From JAZBPO01 sp036351675 (GTDB lineage: Bacteria > Pseudomonadota > Gammaproteobacteria > Pseudomonadales > Azotimanducaceae), in assembly GCA_036351675.1 (NCBI GenBank), contig JAZBPO010000148.1, positions 1-24,585 of the forward strand: DNA of 24,585 nucleotides. Direction: 5' to 3'. Positions 14,886 through 22,638 of the stretch are shown in pieces. A program made the translations under genes and the position numbers. The notes below the pieces were generated by a model that saw only the letters and a program-made list of their open reading frames with translations, did not search any database and had not been told where the DNA came from. Each line of letters starts with the position of its first letter. Positions within the stretch are counted from its first letter, which is position 1.

Positions 14886-16273
14886 GTCGTCGTCGCCATG
14901 GCCAGCGGGTCCGGCACCTGCTCGCCGCCCCGGCGCCGTTCGACCGCGTCGAGGATCGCGAGGTGCGCCTTCCGGTCGATGGGATAGGCCAGGGCGATGG
15001 CGAGACCGAGAAGGTTGAAGACGCTCGGCACCAGGGCGTAGAGCGTGCGCAGGGCGAGCTCCACCGTTTCGGTCTGCTCGACGTTCGGCTCGTAGCCGAA
15101 GTAGCCGAGGATGGGAAAGGCGACGAAGACGCCGAATGCCGCTGCCAGTTTCTTCGACACGGCCCAGACGCCGATGATCTCGCCTTCCCGGCGCGAGCCC
15201 GTACGGAGTTCCTCGTAGTCGATCACGTCGGCCTGCATCGACGAGGGCAGGGCGAGCGTGGCCCCGAAGCCGATGCCGGAGAGCACGACGAGGATCGCGT
15301 ACTCCAGGACGTCGCCGCGGCCGAGGAAGAACACGCCGGCGAAGCTCACGGAGTTGATCGCCGCGGCGCTGATCCACGCCCATTTCTTGCCGATACGTTT
15401 CGCGGCCCAGACCCAGAGCGGCAGCAGCAGTATCCCGGTCACGAAGTAGAGGAGCAGGAAGGCCTCGACGTCCGGATCACCGATCACGTACTCGACGTAG
15501 TAGGGGATCAGCGTGGCCGGCAGGTTCGAGCCGATGGCCGCCACCGTGTAGCTCGCCAGCAGGATCATGAAGGGGCGATTACCGGCCAGGCGCCGGATGT
15601 CGCGGAGCGGGTGGCCGGTCTTCGGCGCCGCGTCCACGTTGCGGGCACGTTCCTTCACGAACCAGGCGCAGACCAGGCAGGCGGCGACGATCACCGGCGC
15701 GTAGAGGAGTGCGACGGTCCGGAACTTGGTGCGCTCGGAGGCCGCGTCGTCGCCGAGGCCGAGCGCAGCGTCGACGATCGCCGGCGAGGCTGCGGCGACG
15801 ACCGTGCCGAGAATCAGCATGCCGTCGCGCAGCGACAGGATCGTGGTGCGCTCGTCGTAGTCGAAGGTGATCTCCGGCCCAAGTGATTCGTAGGGCACGG
15901 TGATCGCCGTCCAGGCGAGGAACACGGCGAACACGCCGACGCCGAACCACACGACAGCGCCGTTCGTGCCGAGCGCGGGCGGCATGAACAGGAACAGGAT
16001 CGCGGCCACGAGGGGGAAGACACCGACGCCGATCCAGGGCCGGCGGCGCCCCCAGCGCGTGTGGGTGCGGTCCGAGAGGGTGCCGATCACCGGATCGCTC
16101 ACGGCGTCGAAGAGGCGGATCGCGAGCAGGACGAATCCCACGAGCGTGATGTCCGCGCCGACCACGTCCGTGTAGAACTTGGGGATGTAGACGTAGATCG
16201 GAATGCCCACGACGGCCAGCGCGAAGGCGGGCAGCGCATAGGCGACGCGTATGCTCCAGGGGACCCGGGCCAT
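14882..16273 (-). CDS. MFS transporter, GPH (MelB-like) cation symporter family
   Basis: 463 residues with about 12 membrane segments. The diagnostic stretch between segments 2 and 3 is IRLFDAVSDPVIGTLSDRT followed by HTRWGRRRPWI. D56 and D60 match Asp55 and Asp59 of MelB, which coordinate the coupling cation, so Na+ or H+ symport is likely. The mid-protein motif (YEELRTGSRREGEIIGVW) also fits the family. Substrates of GPH members range from glycosides to other organic acids and alcohols, so none is assigned. ATG 16273 has no obvious ribosome site; its start overlaps the stop of a possible 15-codon reading frame (TGATG). The 3' end overlaps the acyltransferase start, so both are in one operon. 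Confidence 0.92.
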   Translation of the reverse strand: MARVPWSIRVAYALPAFALAVVGIPIYVYIPKFYTDVVGADITLVGFVLLAIRLFDAVSDPVIGTLSDRTHTRWGRRRPWIGVGVFPLVAAILFLFMPPALGTNGAVVWFGVGVFAVFLAWTAITVPYESLGPEITFDYDERTTILSLRDGMLILGTVVAAASPAIVDAALGLGDDAASERTKFRTVALLYAPVIVAACLVCAWFVKERARNVDAAPKTGHPLRDIRRLAGNRPFMILLASYTVAAIGSNLPATLIPYYVEYVIGDPDVEAFLLLYFVTGILLLPLWVWAAKRIGKKWAWISAAAINSVSFAGVFFLGRGDVLEYAILVVLSGIGFGATLALPSSMQADVIDYEELRTGSRREGEIIGVWAVSKKLAAAFGVFVAFPILGYFGYEPNVEQTETVELALRTLYALVPSVFNLLGLAIALAYPIDRKAHLAILDAVERRRGGEQVPDPLAMATTT

Positions 16274-16320
16274 CAGCAGCGGTTCCCGGCCCGGACGCCG
16301 TCGAAGACCTGTTCGATCAC
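16273..16320 (-). other. Possible 15-codon leader ORF before the symporter
   Basis: GTG 16320 is preceded by GAGGA at seven bases and encodes MIEQVFDGVRAGNRC (initiator read as Met) before a TGA that overlaps the symporter ATG as TGATG. The symporter lacks its own ribosome site, so coupling through this frame is conceivable. Very short and unproven; an annotator might equally ignore it. Confidence 0.2.
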
Positions 16321-16415
16321 GGGCGCATCCTCGATTCTGCGGCTAACATGCCACCATGCGGCGCGTGAAGGGAGCGTCGTGGCCCCCCGTCCGGAGCAGA
16401 TCGCGCCCAGCAGCC

Positions 16416-17603
16416 ATGTCCGCCAGCGAGAGCAGTGCACAGCCGCGGCGGGAGCGGCCGCGCCTGGGTGGGCGCGTCGATCCGGCCTTCCGGGCCGTGG
16501 GCGAGCGCTTCGCCGAGGCCCTCGTCGGGCCGGAGCTCGGCGCGGCGCTGACGGTGATCGTCGGCGGCCGGCCTGTCGTCGAGCTCTGGGGCGGTTTCGC
16601 GGATCGCCGGCGGACGCGTCCCTGGCGCAGCGACACGCTCGTGTGCGGCTTCTCCACGACCAAGGCCGTCACGGCCATGGTGATCCTGGACGCTGTCGCC
16701 GAGGGTGCGCTGGAACTCGACGCCCCGCTCGTACTGCACTGGCCCGCGTTCGCCGGTGACGGCCGCGAGGACGTCACGCTGCGGCAGGTGCTCGCCCATC
16801 GTGCCGGTCTGCCCGGCTACCGACGCGAGGCCGGCCTCGCGCCGCAGGACCTCCTCGATCCCGAGCGCATGACCGACGCCCTGACCCGCGAACGGCCGTT
16901 CTGGACCCCGGGCGAGGCGCACGGCTACCACGCTCGGACCTTCGGTCTCCTCCTCGGCGAAGTGCTCCGGCGCGCCACCGGCGAAACCGTGGGCACGCGC
17001 CTGCGCCGGCGCCTGACCGGGCCGCGGGCGCTCGATCTCCACATCGGCCTGCCGATGCAGGCGCACGATCGCTGCGCCGAGCTCGTGCCCGCACCGGCGG
17101 GCACGTCGATTCCCGAGGCCTCGCGCCCCATGGTCCGCGCCATGGCCGACGCGGACACGGTCACCGGCGCTGCCTTCTCGGTACCGGCCATGCCGCGCGG
17201 CGCGGCGAACACGGCACGCTGGCGCGAGATCGAGCAGCCGGCCATGAACGGGCACACGACCGCATCGGGTCTCGCTGGCCTGTATGCGGCCCTCATCGCG
17301 GGCGACATCCTGACCCCGTCGCTGCTCGGGGAGGCCTGTCGCGAGCACTCGGACGGCGAGGATCGCGTGCTCCTGCAGCACTCGACCTTCGGCCTCGGCT
17401 TCATGCTGTCGCGCGCCACGCTGCCACTGGGATTCACGGATGCCGCCTTCGGCCACCCGGGCGCAGGCGGTTCGCTGGCCTTCGCGGATCCTTCCGCGGA
17501 ACTCGCCTTCGCCTTCCTGATGAACCGCCAGCGCCCGGGTGCGGTCACGGGCAACGAGACCGCCCTCGCGCTGCTCGATGCGGTCCGGGAATGCCTCGCA
17601 TGA
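16416..17603 (+). CDS. Serine hydrolase, class C beta-lactamase-like (EstB-type)
   Basis: 395 residues from ATG 16416. It has the family's SxxK nucleophile motif FSTTK (S80, K83), a Tyr motif in GYHARTFG at the YxN/YxT position, LAHRAGLPGYR, and HPGAGGS as the third (KTG-equivalent) motif. Such proteins are usually esterases, lactonases or amidases, not true beta-lactamases. No signal peptide is seen, so it is probably cytoplasmic. The frame is open to an ATG at 16356 that would add 20 basic residues. Neither start has a clear ribosome site; a -10-like TAACAT (16344-16349) could permit near-leaderless initiation at 16356. The stop overlaps the next gene's ATG (ATGA), so the two are co-translated. 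Confidence 0.9.
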   Translation: MSASESSAQPRRERPRLGGRVDPAFRAVGERFAEALVGPELGAALTVIVGGRPVVELWGGFADRRRTRPWRSDTLVCGFSTTKAVTAMVILDAVAEGALELDAPLVLHWPAFAGDGREDVTLRQVLAHRAGLPGYRREAGLAPQDLLDPERMTDALTRERPFWTPGEAHGYHARTFGLLLGEVLRRATGETVGTRLRRRLTGPRALDLHIGLPMQAHDRCAELVPAPAGTSIPEASRPMVRAMADADTVTGAAFSVPAMPRGAANTARWREIEQPAMNGHTTASGLAGLYAALIAGDILTPSLLGEACREHSDGEDRVLLQHSTFGLGFMLSRATLPLGFTDAAFGHPGAGGSLAFADPSAELAFAFLMNRQRPGAVTGNETALALLDAVRECLA

Positions 17604-18709
17604 GCGTGCAGCGCAACGGCTTCGCGCTCGGACGCGTACTGGTGGGCGCGATGCTGCTGCTCGCGGCCCGGCGCCGCGCCCTGCTGCACGCCGTCACCCT
17701 GCCGGCGATCGTGCTCGGTGGCCATGCGGTGCTGGAGGCGATCGATCCGGAGCGGGCCGAGGCGCTCGCCTTCGGCATGCTCGTCCTGATGATCCCCCTG
17801 CAGGTGCTGCTCTCGGTGAACGTGCAGCGCCTCGCGCTGCTCGGCAGCAGTGCCGTGCCGCCCTTCGGTCTCGGCAACTGGCGCGCGCGCGAATGGCGTT
17901 ACCTCGGCTGGACCTGGCTGCAGTGGCTGCTCGCGACCTTCGCCTTCCTCACGCTCGCACCGCTGGGCGCCTTCGGGCCGCCTGGCTGGGCGGTCGCCGT
18001 CGCCGGTGGTGCCTTCGTCGCTGGCCGACTCTCGCTCATGCTCCCGGGCATCGCCGTCGATCGCCCCCTCGAGTTCCGCGAGGCCTGGCGCCGCGGGGAG
18101 GGTGCCGGTGTCCGGCTCGCGGTGATCACCGTCGGCGTCCCGGTCGCGGGTCTGCTGCTGCTGTTCCCGCTCGGCTCCGCCGAGCTGCTGCCCGTGCGCC
18201 TGCTCGGTGCGCTGGTCTCGCTGCTCCTGACCTGCTGGTACACGGCCGCCGTCGCGCTCGCCTGGGCGGCCCTCGGTGAGGCCGGTGGCACGGAGCCGGC
18301 GGAGGTGGCTGCCGACGCGCCGCTGCGCGTCGAGCCCGATGCAGTGCGCGGCGTTCTGCGTATCGTCGTCCCGAGGCGCCTCGCGGGCGCGGAGCTCGAC
18401 GACCTCACGGGGCAGGATGCGTTGCTCGCCTACCGGGGCCGCGTCCGTGGCGTGGTGCTGGAGGTCGACGAAGCCTTCGCAGGTCCGGAGGCGGCCGACT
18501 GGCCGGCGCTCACCGAGATCCTCGGGCAGCTCCAGGTGGTACGGGTGCACGGCGCTTCGACGCTGCGTGTGGCGTTGACGGGCCCGGCGGCCTGGGCGCC
18601 GGAGGTGTCGAGGCTGCGCGAGCACTTCGAACAGGCAGAGCTGCGCTGGTTCCCGGCCCTGCGCATGGCACGGGCCGCCGTCTGGGCGTCGGGCGAGGAG
18701 CTGACCTGA
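17600..18709 (+). CDS. Membrane protein with C-terminal SpoIIAA/STAS-like domain
   Basis: 369 residues in two parts. Residues ~20-230 contain about six hydrophobic segments (for example LVLMIPLQVLLSVNVQRLA, LAVITVGVPVAGLLLLFPLG, LLGALVSLLLTCWYTAAVAL). Residues ~249-360 form a soluble alpha/beta domain: GVLRIVVPRRLAGAELDDL, VRGVVLEVDEAFAG, LRVALTGPAAWAPEV and EQAELRWFPALRMARAAVWA. This order resembles SpoIIAA-like (STAS-related) proteins, which end with a similar 'AEVRYF...A..W' helix. The combination of an unknown membrane domain and a STAS-like domain suggests regulated transport or a membrane-bound sensor, unproven. ATG 17600 overlaps the serine hydrolase stop (ATGA). Its stop is one base from that of the convergent MATE gene. 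Confidence 0.8.
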   Translation: MSVQRNGFALGRVLVGAMLLLAARRRALLHAVTLPAIVLGGHAVLEAIDPERAEALAFGMLVLMIPLQVLLSVNVQRLALLGSSAVPPFGLGNWRAREWRYLGWTWLQWLLATFAFLTLAPLGAFGPPGWAVAVAGGAFVAGRLSLMLPGIAVDRPLEFREAWRRGEGAGVRLAVITVGVPVAGLLLLFPLGSAELLPVRLLGALVSLLLTCWYTAAVALAWAALGEAGGTEPAEVAADAPLRVEPDAVRGVLRIVVPRRLAGAELDDLTGQDALLAYRGRVRGVVLEVDEAFAGPEAADWPALTEILGQLQVVRVHGASTLRVALTGPAAWAPEVSRLREHFEQAELRWFPALRMARAAVWASGEELT

Positions 18710-18710
18710 G

Positions 18711-20093
18711 TCAGGCCCTGCGCCCGGCGAGGCGCGTCAGGCGCCAGGTGAGCGCGACGGCCACGGTCGCGAGGCCTGTCGCCAAGCCGATCCAGAAGCC
18801 GTCCACGCCGCGCGGCTCGCCGATCCAGCCGAAGCCGAGCGCTGCGCCGAGCGGCAGCGCGAGCACCCAGTAGCCGAAGAGCGCCACGAGCATCGGCACG
18901 CGCGTGTCCTTGTAGCCGCGCAGGGCGCCGATCGCCGTGGCCTGGGTGTTGTCGACGATGATGTAGAGCGCGACGAACAGCACCAGATGGGCCGCGAGTT
19001 CCGCCACGGCCGCATCGGTGGTGAACAGGCCCGGGATGAACTCGTTGCCGACCGCGAGCACGGCCGCCGCGAACACGCCGATGGCGGCGGCGGTCGCGAG
19101 CGCCACGAAGGCCGAGCGGCGCGCGCTCTCCGGGCGGCCTGCGCCGAGTTCGTGGCCGACGCGGATCGTCGCCGCCACGCCGAGCCCCATGGCGAGCATG
19201 AACACCACGCCGTTGATGCTGTAGGCGATCTGCTGCGCCGCCACCGACACGGCCCCGAAGCGCGCGACGAGCAGCGTGACGAGGGAGAAGCACGCCATCT
19301 CGAAGAACGCGGTGAGGCCGATGGGCACACCGAGACGCACCAGATCGCCGATGCGGCCCGGATCGGGCGGCGAGAAGCGCTCGAAGAGCCCCGTCGGCAC
19401 CCTGAAGCGCGGCGTGGCGACGATGGCGAGCATGGCCAGGCACTCGAACCACATCACGCAGGCCGTCGAGATCGCGCAGCCGACCACGCCGAGCGCCGGC
19501 GCCCCGAACTGCCCGAACACGAACACCCAGTTCAGCAGGGCCTTCAGACCCAGCGCCGCGAAGGCCACGTACATGGCCGGCCGCGTCTCGCCGAGGCCGT
19601 CGCAGAGATAGCGGAACAGGAAGTAGAACATCACGCCGGGCAGGCCCCAGCGCGCCACCTCGACGTAGGCCAGGGCGAAGGGGATCACGTCCGCATCGGC
19701 GCCGACGGCGCGGAACACGCGCTCCGCCTGCGAGACCAGCACGACGATGAGCAGGCCGACCGCGAGGGCGATCCACACGCCCTGGCGGATCACCTCGCCG
19801 GCTTCGGCCGTGCGCCTGGCGCCGTGGAGCTGCGAGACCGTGGGCGTGACGGCCATGAGCACGCCCATGAGCAGGATCATGGCCGGCCAGATGATGTTGC
19901 CGCCGAGGGCCGCGCCGGCGAGGTCACCGGCGGACACGCGGCCGAGCATGAGCGTGTCGACGAGCCCCATGCCCATCTGCGCGAGCTGTGCCGCGATCAC
20001 GGGCGCACCGATGCGCACGAGGCGCCCGAGCTCGCCGACGGCGTTCTCCGGGGGCGCTTCGTCGTCCCTGTCCTCCGACGCGGCCGCCTCCAT
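18711..20093 (-). CDS. MATE family efflux transporter (NorM-like)
   Basis: 460 residues with about 12 membrane segments in two related halves, the multidrug and toxin extrusion architecture. The first segment carries MGMGLVDTLMLGRVSAGDLAG, whose Asp (D46) corresponds to the conserved first-segment Asp of NorM proteins used for cation coupling; AAQQIAYSINGVVFMLAMG in the second half is also typical. It would export organic cations or other small toxic molecules in exchange for Na+ or H+. An acidic 20-residue N terminus precedes segment 1. The gene is the third in the minus-strand operon after the BadI-like hydrolase and a small membrane protein, six bases after the latter's stop. Co-transcription with catabolic genes hints at intermediate or substrate export, but this is inference. 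Confidence 0.93.
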   Translation of the reverse strand: MEAAASEDRDDEAPPENAVGELGRLVRIGAPVIAAQLAQMGMGLVDTLMLGRVSAGDLAGAALGGNIIWPAMILLMGVLMAVTPTVSQLHGARRTAEAGEVIRQGVWIALAVGLLIVVLVSQAERVFRAVGADADVIPFALAYVEVARWGLPGVMFYFLFRYLCDGLGETRPAMYVAFAALGLKALLNWVFVFGQFGAPALGVVGCAISTACVMWFECLAMLAIVATPRFRVPTGLFERFSPPDPGRIGDLVRLGVPIGLTAFFEMACFSLVTLLVARFGAVSVAAQQIAYSINGVVFMLAMGLGVAATIRVGHELGAGRPESARRSAFVALATAAAIGVFAAAVLAVGNEFIPGLFTTDAAVAELAAHLVLFVALYIIVDNTQATAIGALRGYKDTRVPMLVALFGYWVLALPLGAALGFGWIGEPRGVDGFWIGLATGLATVAVALTWRLTRLAGRRA

Positions 20094-20099
20094 GGACCG

Positions 20100-20345
20100 T
20101 CAGTCTGCGTCCCGGTCGCGCTGAGCGCGCTGGAAGGCCAGCACCGCGCGGATCTCGAAGGCGATCAGTACGAGTCCCACGGCGATCATGACGACCTGCA
20201 CGATCGCGTCGGCCAGCAGCGGCAGAGGCGGCGCGAGCATGTCCAGGGCGATCATCGCCCCGAGCACGAGCAGACCGGTGCCGATCACGCCTCCGGCGAT
20301 CGCGAGCAGGAGCCCGGGCGGGAGTGGTGGCCGCCGTTCCTTCAC
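20100..20345 (-). CDS. Small two-segment membrane protein
   Basis: 81 residues. A short basic N terminus (KERRPPLPPG) is followed by two hydrophobic segments, about 11-38 (LLLAIAGGVIGTGLLVLGAM) and 43-64 (LLADAIVQVVMIAVGLVLIA), then a charged tail (RAVLAFQRAQRDRDAD). By the positive-inside rule both ends face the cytoplasm. No family is recognised. GTG 20345 overlaps the stop of the BadI-like gene by four bases (GTGA), fixing the start. A longer same-frame reading lies inside that gene and is a shadow. The MATE gene begins six bases after its stop. It could be an accessory subunit of the transporter, but nothing in the sequence proves it. Confidence 0.75.
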   Translation of the reverse strand: MKERRPPLPPGLLLAIAGGVIGTGLLVLGAMIALDMLAPPLPLLADAIVQVVMIAVGLVLIAFEIRAVLAFQRAQRDRDAD

Positions 20346-21163
20346 GGCGCCTTCCCTCCGGCGTCGCTGCGTCGGAACGGCGCGAAGTCCGGCGCGCGTT
20401 TCTCGCGCGCGGCGGCCCCCGCCTCGGCGCACTCGTCCGTGTGGTAGTAGAGCGCGACGGCCTGCATGCCGAGGCTCGACAGGCCCCGCAGGTGCTCGCT
20501 GTCGGCGTTGAGGGAACGCTTGGCGATGGCGAGCGCGGTCGGACTCCGCTCGAGCAGCTCCGCACACCAGCGGTCCACCTCGGCGTCGAGTTCCGCGTCG
20601 GGCACGGCGACGTTGGCGAGGCCCATGTCGACGGCTTCCGCCGCGCTGTAGCGGCGGCACAGGAACCAGAATTCACGGGCCTTCTTCTCGCCGATGACGC
20701 GCGCCAGGTAGGCCGTTCCGAAGCCCGGGTCCATGGAACCCATCTTCGGACCCACCTGACCGAACACCGCGCTGTCGCCGGCGATGGTCAGATCGCAGAT
20801 CGTCGCCAGCACGTTGCCGCCGCCGATGGCGTAGCCCTGCACCCGCGCGATGACCGGTTTCGGGCAGTCCCGGATCGCCGTGTGCAGCTGCTCCACGGGC
20901 AGGCCGATGGTGCCACGGCCGCCGTAGCTGCCGCCGGCTTCCGCATGGGCCTTCTGATCGCCGCCGGTGCAGAAGGCGCGATCGCCGGCTCCGCCGAGCA
21001 CGACGACGCCGACCTCGGGCGAGAAGGCCGCGTGTTCGAAAGCGCGGATGAGTTCCTCGCAGGTCTCGGCGCGGAAGGCGTTGTAGACCTCGGGACGATC
21101 GATCGTGATCCGTGCGATGCCCGCATCGATCTCGTAGCGGACGTCTGTGAAGTCGGCATTCAA
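20342..21163 (-). CDS. badI: BadI-like 2-ketocyclohexanecarboxyl-CoA hydrolase (crotonase superfamily)
   Basis: 273 residues of the enoyl-CoA hydratase fold. BadI opens the ring of 2-ketocyclohexanecarboxyl-CoA to pimelyl-CoA. The sequence follows BadI from memory over nearly its whole length: ITIDRPEVYNAFRAETCEEL, AFCTGGDQ (63-70), GRGTIGLPVEQLHTAIRD, VIARVQGYAIGGGNVLATIC (104-123), FGQVGPKMGSMDPGFGTAYL and SPTALAIAKRSLNADSEH. MenB (naphthoate synthase) is the close relative and alternative, but no menaquinone genes are nearby. The start is TTG 21163: AGAGGAG (21171-21177) lies seven bases upstream and the N terminus then matches BadI; the ATG at 21235 would add an Arg-rich extension. First gene of a minus-strand operon behind a 134-bp divergent region with an inverted repeat. 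Confidence 0.87.
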   Translation of the reverse strand: MNADFTDVRYEIDAGIARITIDRPEVYNAFRAETCEELIRAFEHAAFSPEVGVVVLGGAGDRAFCTGGDQKAHAEAGGSYGGRGTIGLPVEQLHTAIRDCPKPVIARVQGYAIGGGNVLATICDLTIAGDSAVFGQVGPKMGSMDPGFGTAYLARVIGEKKAREFWFLCRRYSAAEAVDMGLANVAVPDAELDAEVDRWCAELLERSPTALAIAKRSLNADSEHLRGLSSLGMQAVALYYHTDECAEAGAAAREKRAPDFAPFRRSDAGGKAP

Positions 21164-21170
21164 GGCGCGG

Positions 21171-21177
21171 CTCCTCT
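21171..21177 (-). promoter_or_regulatory. Shine-Dalgarno AGAGGAG deciding a TTG start
   Basis: AGAGGAG on the minus strand ends seven bases before TTG 21163. It is the reason for preferring this start of the BadI-like gene over the ATG at 21235. Confidence 0.65.
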
Positions 21178-21247
21178 CGTGGTCGCGGGCGCGGCGCCCG
21201 GGGCGGACGCGGAAGGATGGGAGAGGTGTCGGCACTTGTCATCCGCG

Positions 21248-21274
21248 GTCTCGAACTCCGGTAGTGTTCGAGAC
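21248..21274. promoter_or_regulatory. Inverted repeat, probable operator between divergent operons
   Basis: GTCTCGAAC (21248-21256) and GTTCGAGAC (21266-21274) are perfect 9-bp inverted arms around a 9-base spacer. The site lies midway between the divergent BadI-like and DUF3422 genes and covers a -10-like TAGTGT (21262-21267). This size and position fit a dimeric repressor such as a TetR-family protein controlling both operons. No such regulator gene is in the window. A transcript hairpin is an alternative, but there is no T-run for a terminator. Confidence 0.5.
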
Positions 21275-21297
21275 ACGCCCAACTGCCTGACCCAGCC

Positions 21298-22638
21298 ATG
21301 GAACCGAACGGATCCATCCCCGTCGAGCGTCTGCCCGCGGACCACCCGCGACGCCGTGATCTGAACAACGAGGTGCATGCCCGGCCGCCGGAAGCGGTCA
21401 CGCCGCCCGTGCGTGCGAGCTATCTCGTGCTCCTGTCCTCGCCGGAGACGCGTGATCGCGATCGGGCCGCGATGCTCGATCTGCTCCGGCGCTTCGACGG
21501 GCCGACGGTGCCCGATGACACGAATCACGTCCGCGTGGATCTCGGCGCGCTGAGCGTCACCTGGGAGGTCCACACGGAGTTCGTGCGCTACACCTTCCTG
21601 GTCGGCGACGCCGGCGACGGCACCTTCGACCAGGTGGCCCTCGACCGCGTTCCGCGTGAGTGGCTCGCGGCGCTGGAGGGCGAGGTCATGGTGGCGACAC
21701 ACGTGATGGTGCTGCCGGCCTCGGCGGAATCGCTGGACCTGGACGCCGTCTCGGCCCGGCACTTCCATGGCAACGAGCTGGTCGGTGCCCGTCTCGAGGA
21801 CGGCTACGAGACGGCGGTGACGGATTTCCGCATCCACGGCGATCGCTTCTCGCGCCTGCTCGTGTTCGATCATGCGGGGGGTGCACACCAGACCGGCCGC
21901 TCCATGCAGCGGCTGCTGGAGATGGACACCTACCGGATCATGGCGCTCATGGCGCTGCCGCTGGCGCGCGAGCTGGTGCCGAGCCTGGAAGCCTGCGAGC
22001 GCGAACTCGCCGAGCTGGCCGATGCCCTCGCAGACGCACGACCCGAAGACGAGGCCGGGCTGCTGGACCGCCTGTCACGTCTGCAGGCCGAGCTGTCGCG
22101 CCACGATACGCAGTCGCACACGCGCTTCAGCGCGGCGACCGCCTACTACGCGCTCGTGCAGTCGCGCGTGCGCGACATGCGCGAGGAGCGCCTGCCGGAT
22201 CTGCAGACCTTCCGGGAGTTCATGGAACGGCGCCTGGCGCCGGCCATGGGGACCTGCCGTGCCGTGTCAGCACGCACGGAGGCCCTGGTGGATCGCACCG
22301 GGCGGATGATCCAGACCCTGGCCACGCGCGTGGAGATGACCCGCGAGCAGCAGACCCAGGCCGTGCTGCGCTCCATGAATCGGCGTGTGGAACTGCAGCT
22401 CCGCCTGCAGGGCACCGTCGAGGGCCTCTCCGTCGCGGCCATCAGCTACTACGTGGTCGGCCTCGTGGGCTACGGCGCCGCTGGCCTCGCGAGCGCCGGT
22501 GTGCCCGTGAACAAGGAAATGGTGGTCGGCGCGAGCGTGCCGATCGTCGTGCTCGTCCTCGCCTGGGGCGTCCGCCACGTGCGCCACGCGCTCACGGGCG
22601 GCAACGATCGCGACGGCAAGGGGGAAAAGTCGGGATGA
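21298..22638 (+). CDS. DUF3422 family membrane-anchored protein
   Basis: 446 residues. The N-terminal motif RRRDLNNEVHARPPEAVTPP is diagnostic of DUF3422, followed by NHVRVDLGALSVTWEVHTEF, RLLVFDHAGGAHQTGR and QRLLEMDTYRIMALMALPLA. A long helical, coiled-coil-prone region (about 215-370) ends with TREQQTQAVLRSMNRRVELQ, then two C-terminal hydrophobic segments (about 377-400 and 405-425) and a basic tail. The protein is probably anchored in the inner membrane by its C terminus; no biochemical role is established for the family to my knowledge. ATG 21298 lacks a clear ribosome site. The stop overlaps the amidohydrolase ATG (ATGA), making it the first gene of a coupled operon. Confidence 0.9.
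   Translation: MEPNGSIPVERLPADHPRRRDLNNEVHARPPEAVTPPVRASYLVLLSSPETRDRDRAAMLDLLRRFDGPTVPDDTNHVRVDLGALSVTWEVHTEFVRYTFLVGDAGDGTFDQVALDRVPREWLAALEGEVMVATHVMVLPASAESLDLDAVSARHFHGNELVGARLEDGYETAVTDFRIHGDRFSRLLVFDHAGGAHQTGRSMQRLLEMDTYRIMALMALPLARELVPSLEACERELAELADALADARPEDEAGLLDRLSRLQAELSRHDTQSHTRFSAATAYYALVQSRVRDMREERLPDLQTFREFMERRLAPAMGTCRAVSARTEALVDRTGRMIQTLATRVEMTREQQTQAVLRSMNRRVELQLRLQGTVEGLSVAAISYYVVGLVGYGAAGLASAGVPVNKEMVVGASVPIVVLVLAWGVRHVRHALTGGNDRDGKGEKSG

Noticed and set aside
18706..18716. Palindrome CCTGAGTCAGG between convergent genes
   Set aside because: It is made largely by the two opposing TGA stop codons and is too short for a terminator or operator claim.
18987..20447. 486-codon plus-strand frame opposite the MATE gene
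   Set aside because: Low-complexity His/Arg/Glu-rich translation; the MATE protein on the other strand is unmistakable.
21236..21267. TTGTCA (21236-21241) with TAGTGT (21262-21267) as a promoter for DUF3422
   Set aside because: The spacer is 20 bases, too long for a standard sigma70 promoter. The -10-like hexamer may still be real but lacks a matching -35.
21660..22634. Upstream extension of the amidohydrolase frame
   Set aside because: It lies in DUF3422 out of frame and is Arg/Gly-rich; ATG 22635 with the ATGA overlap is the natural start.
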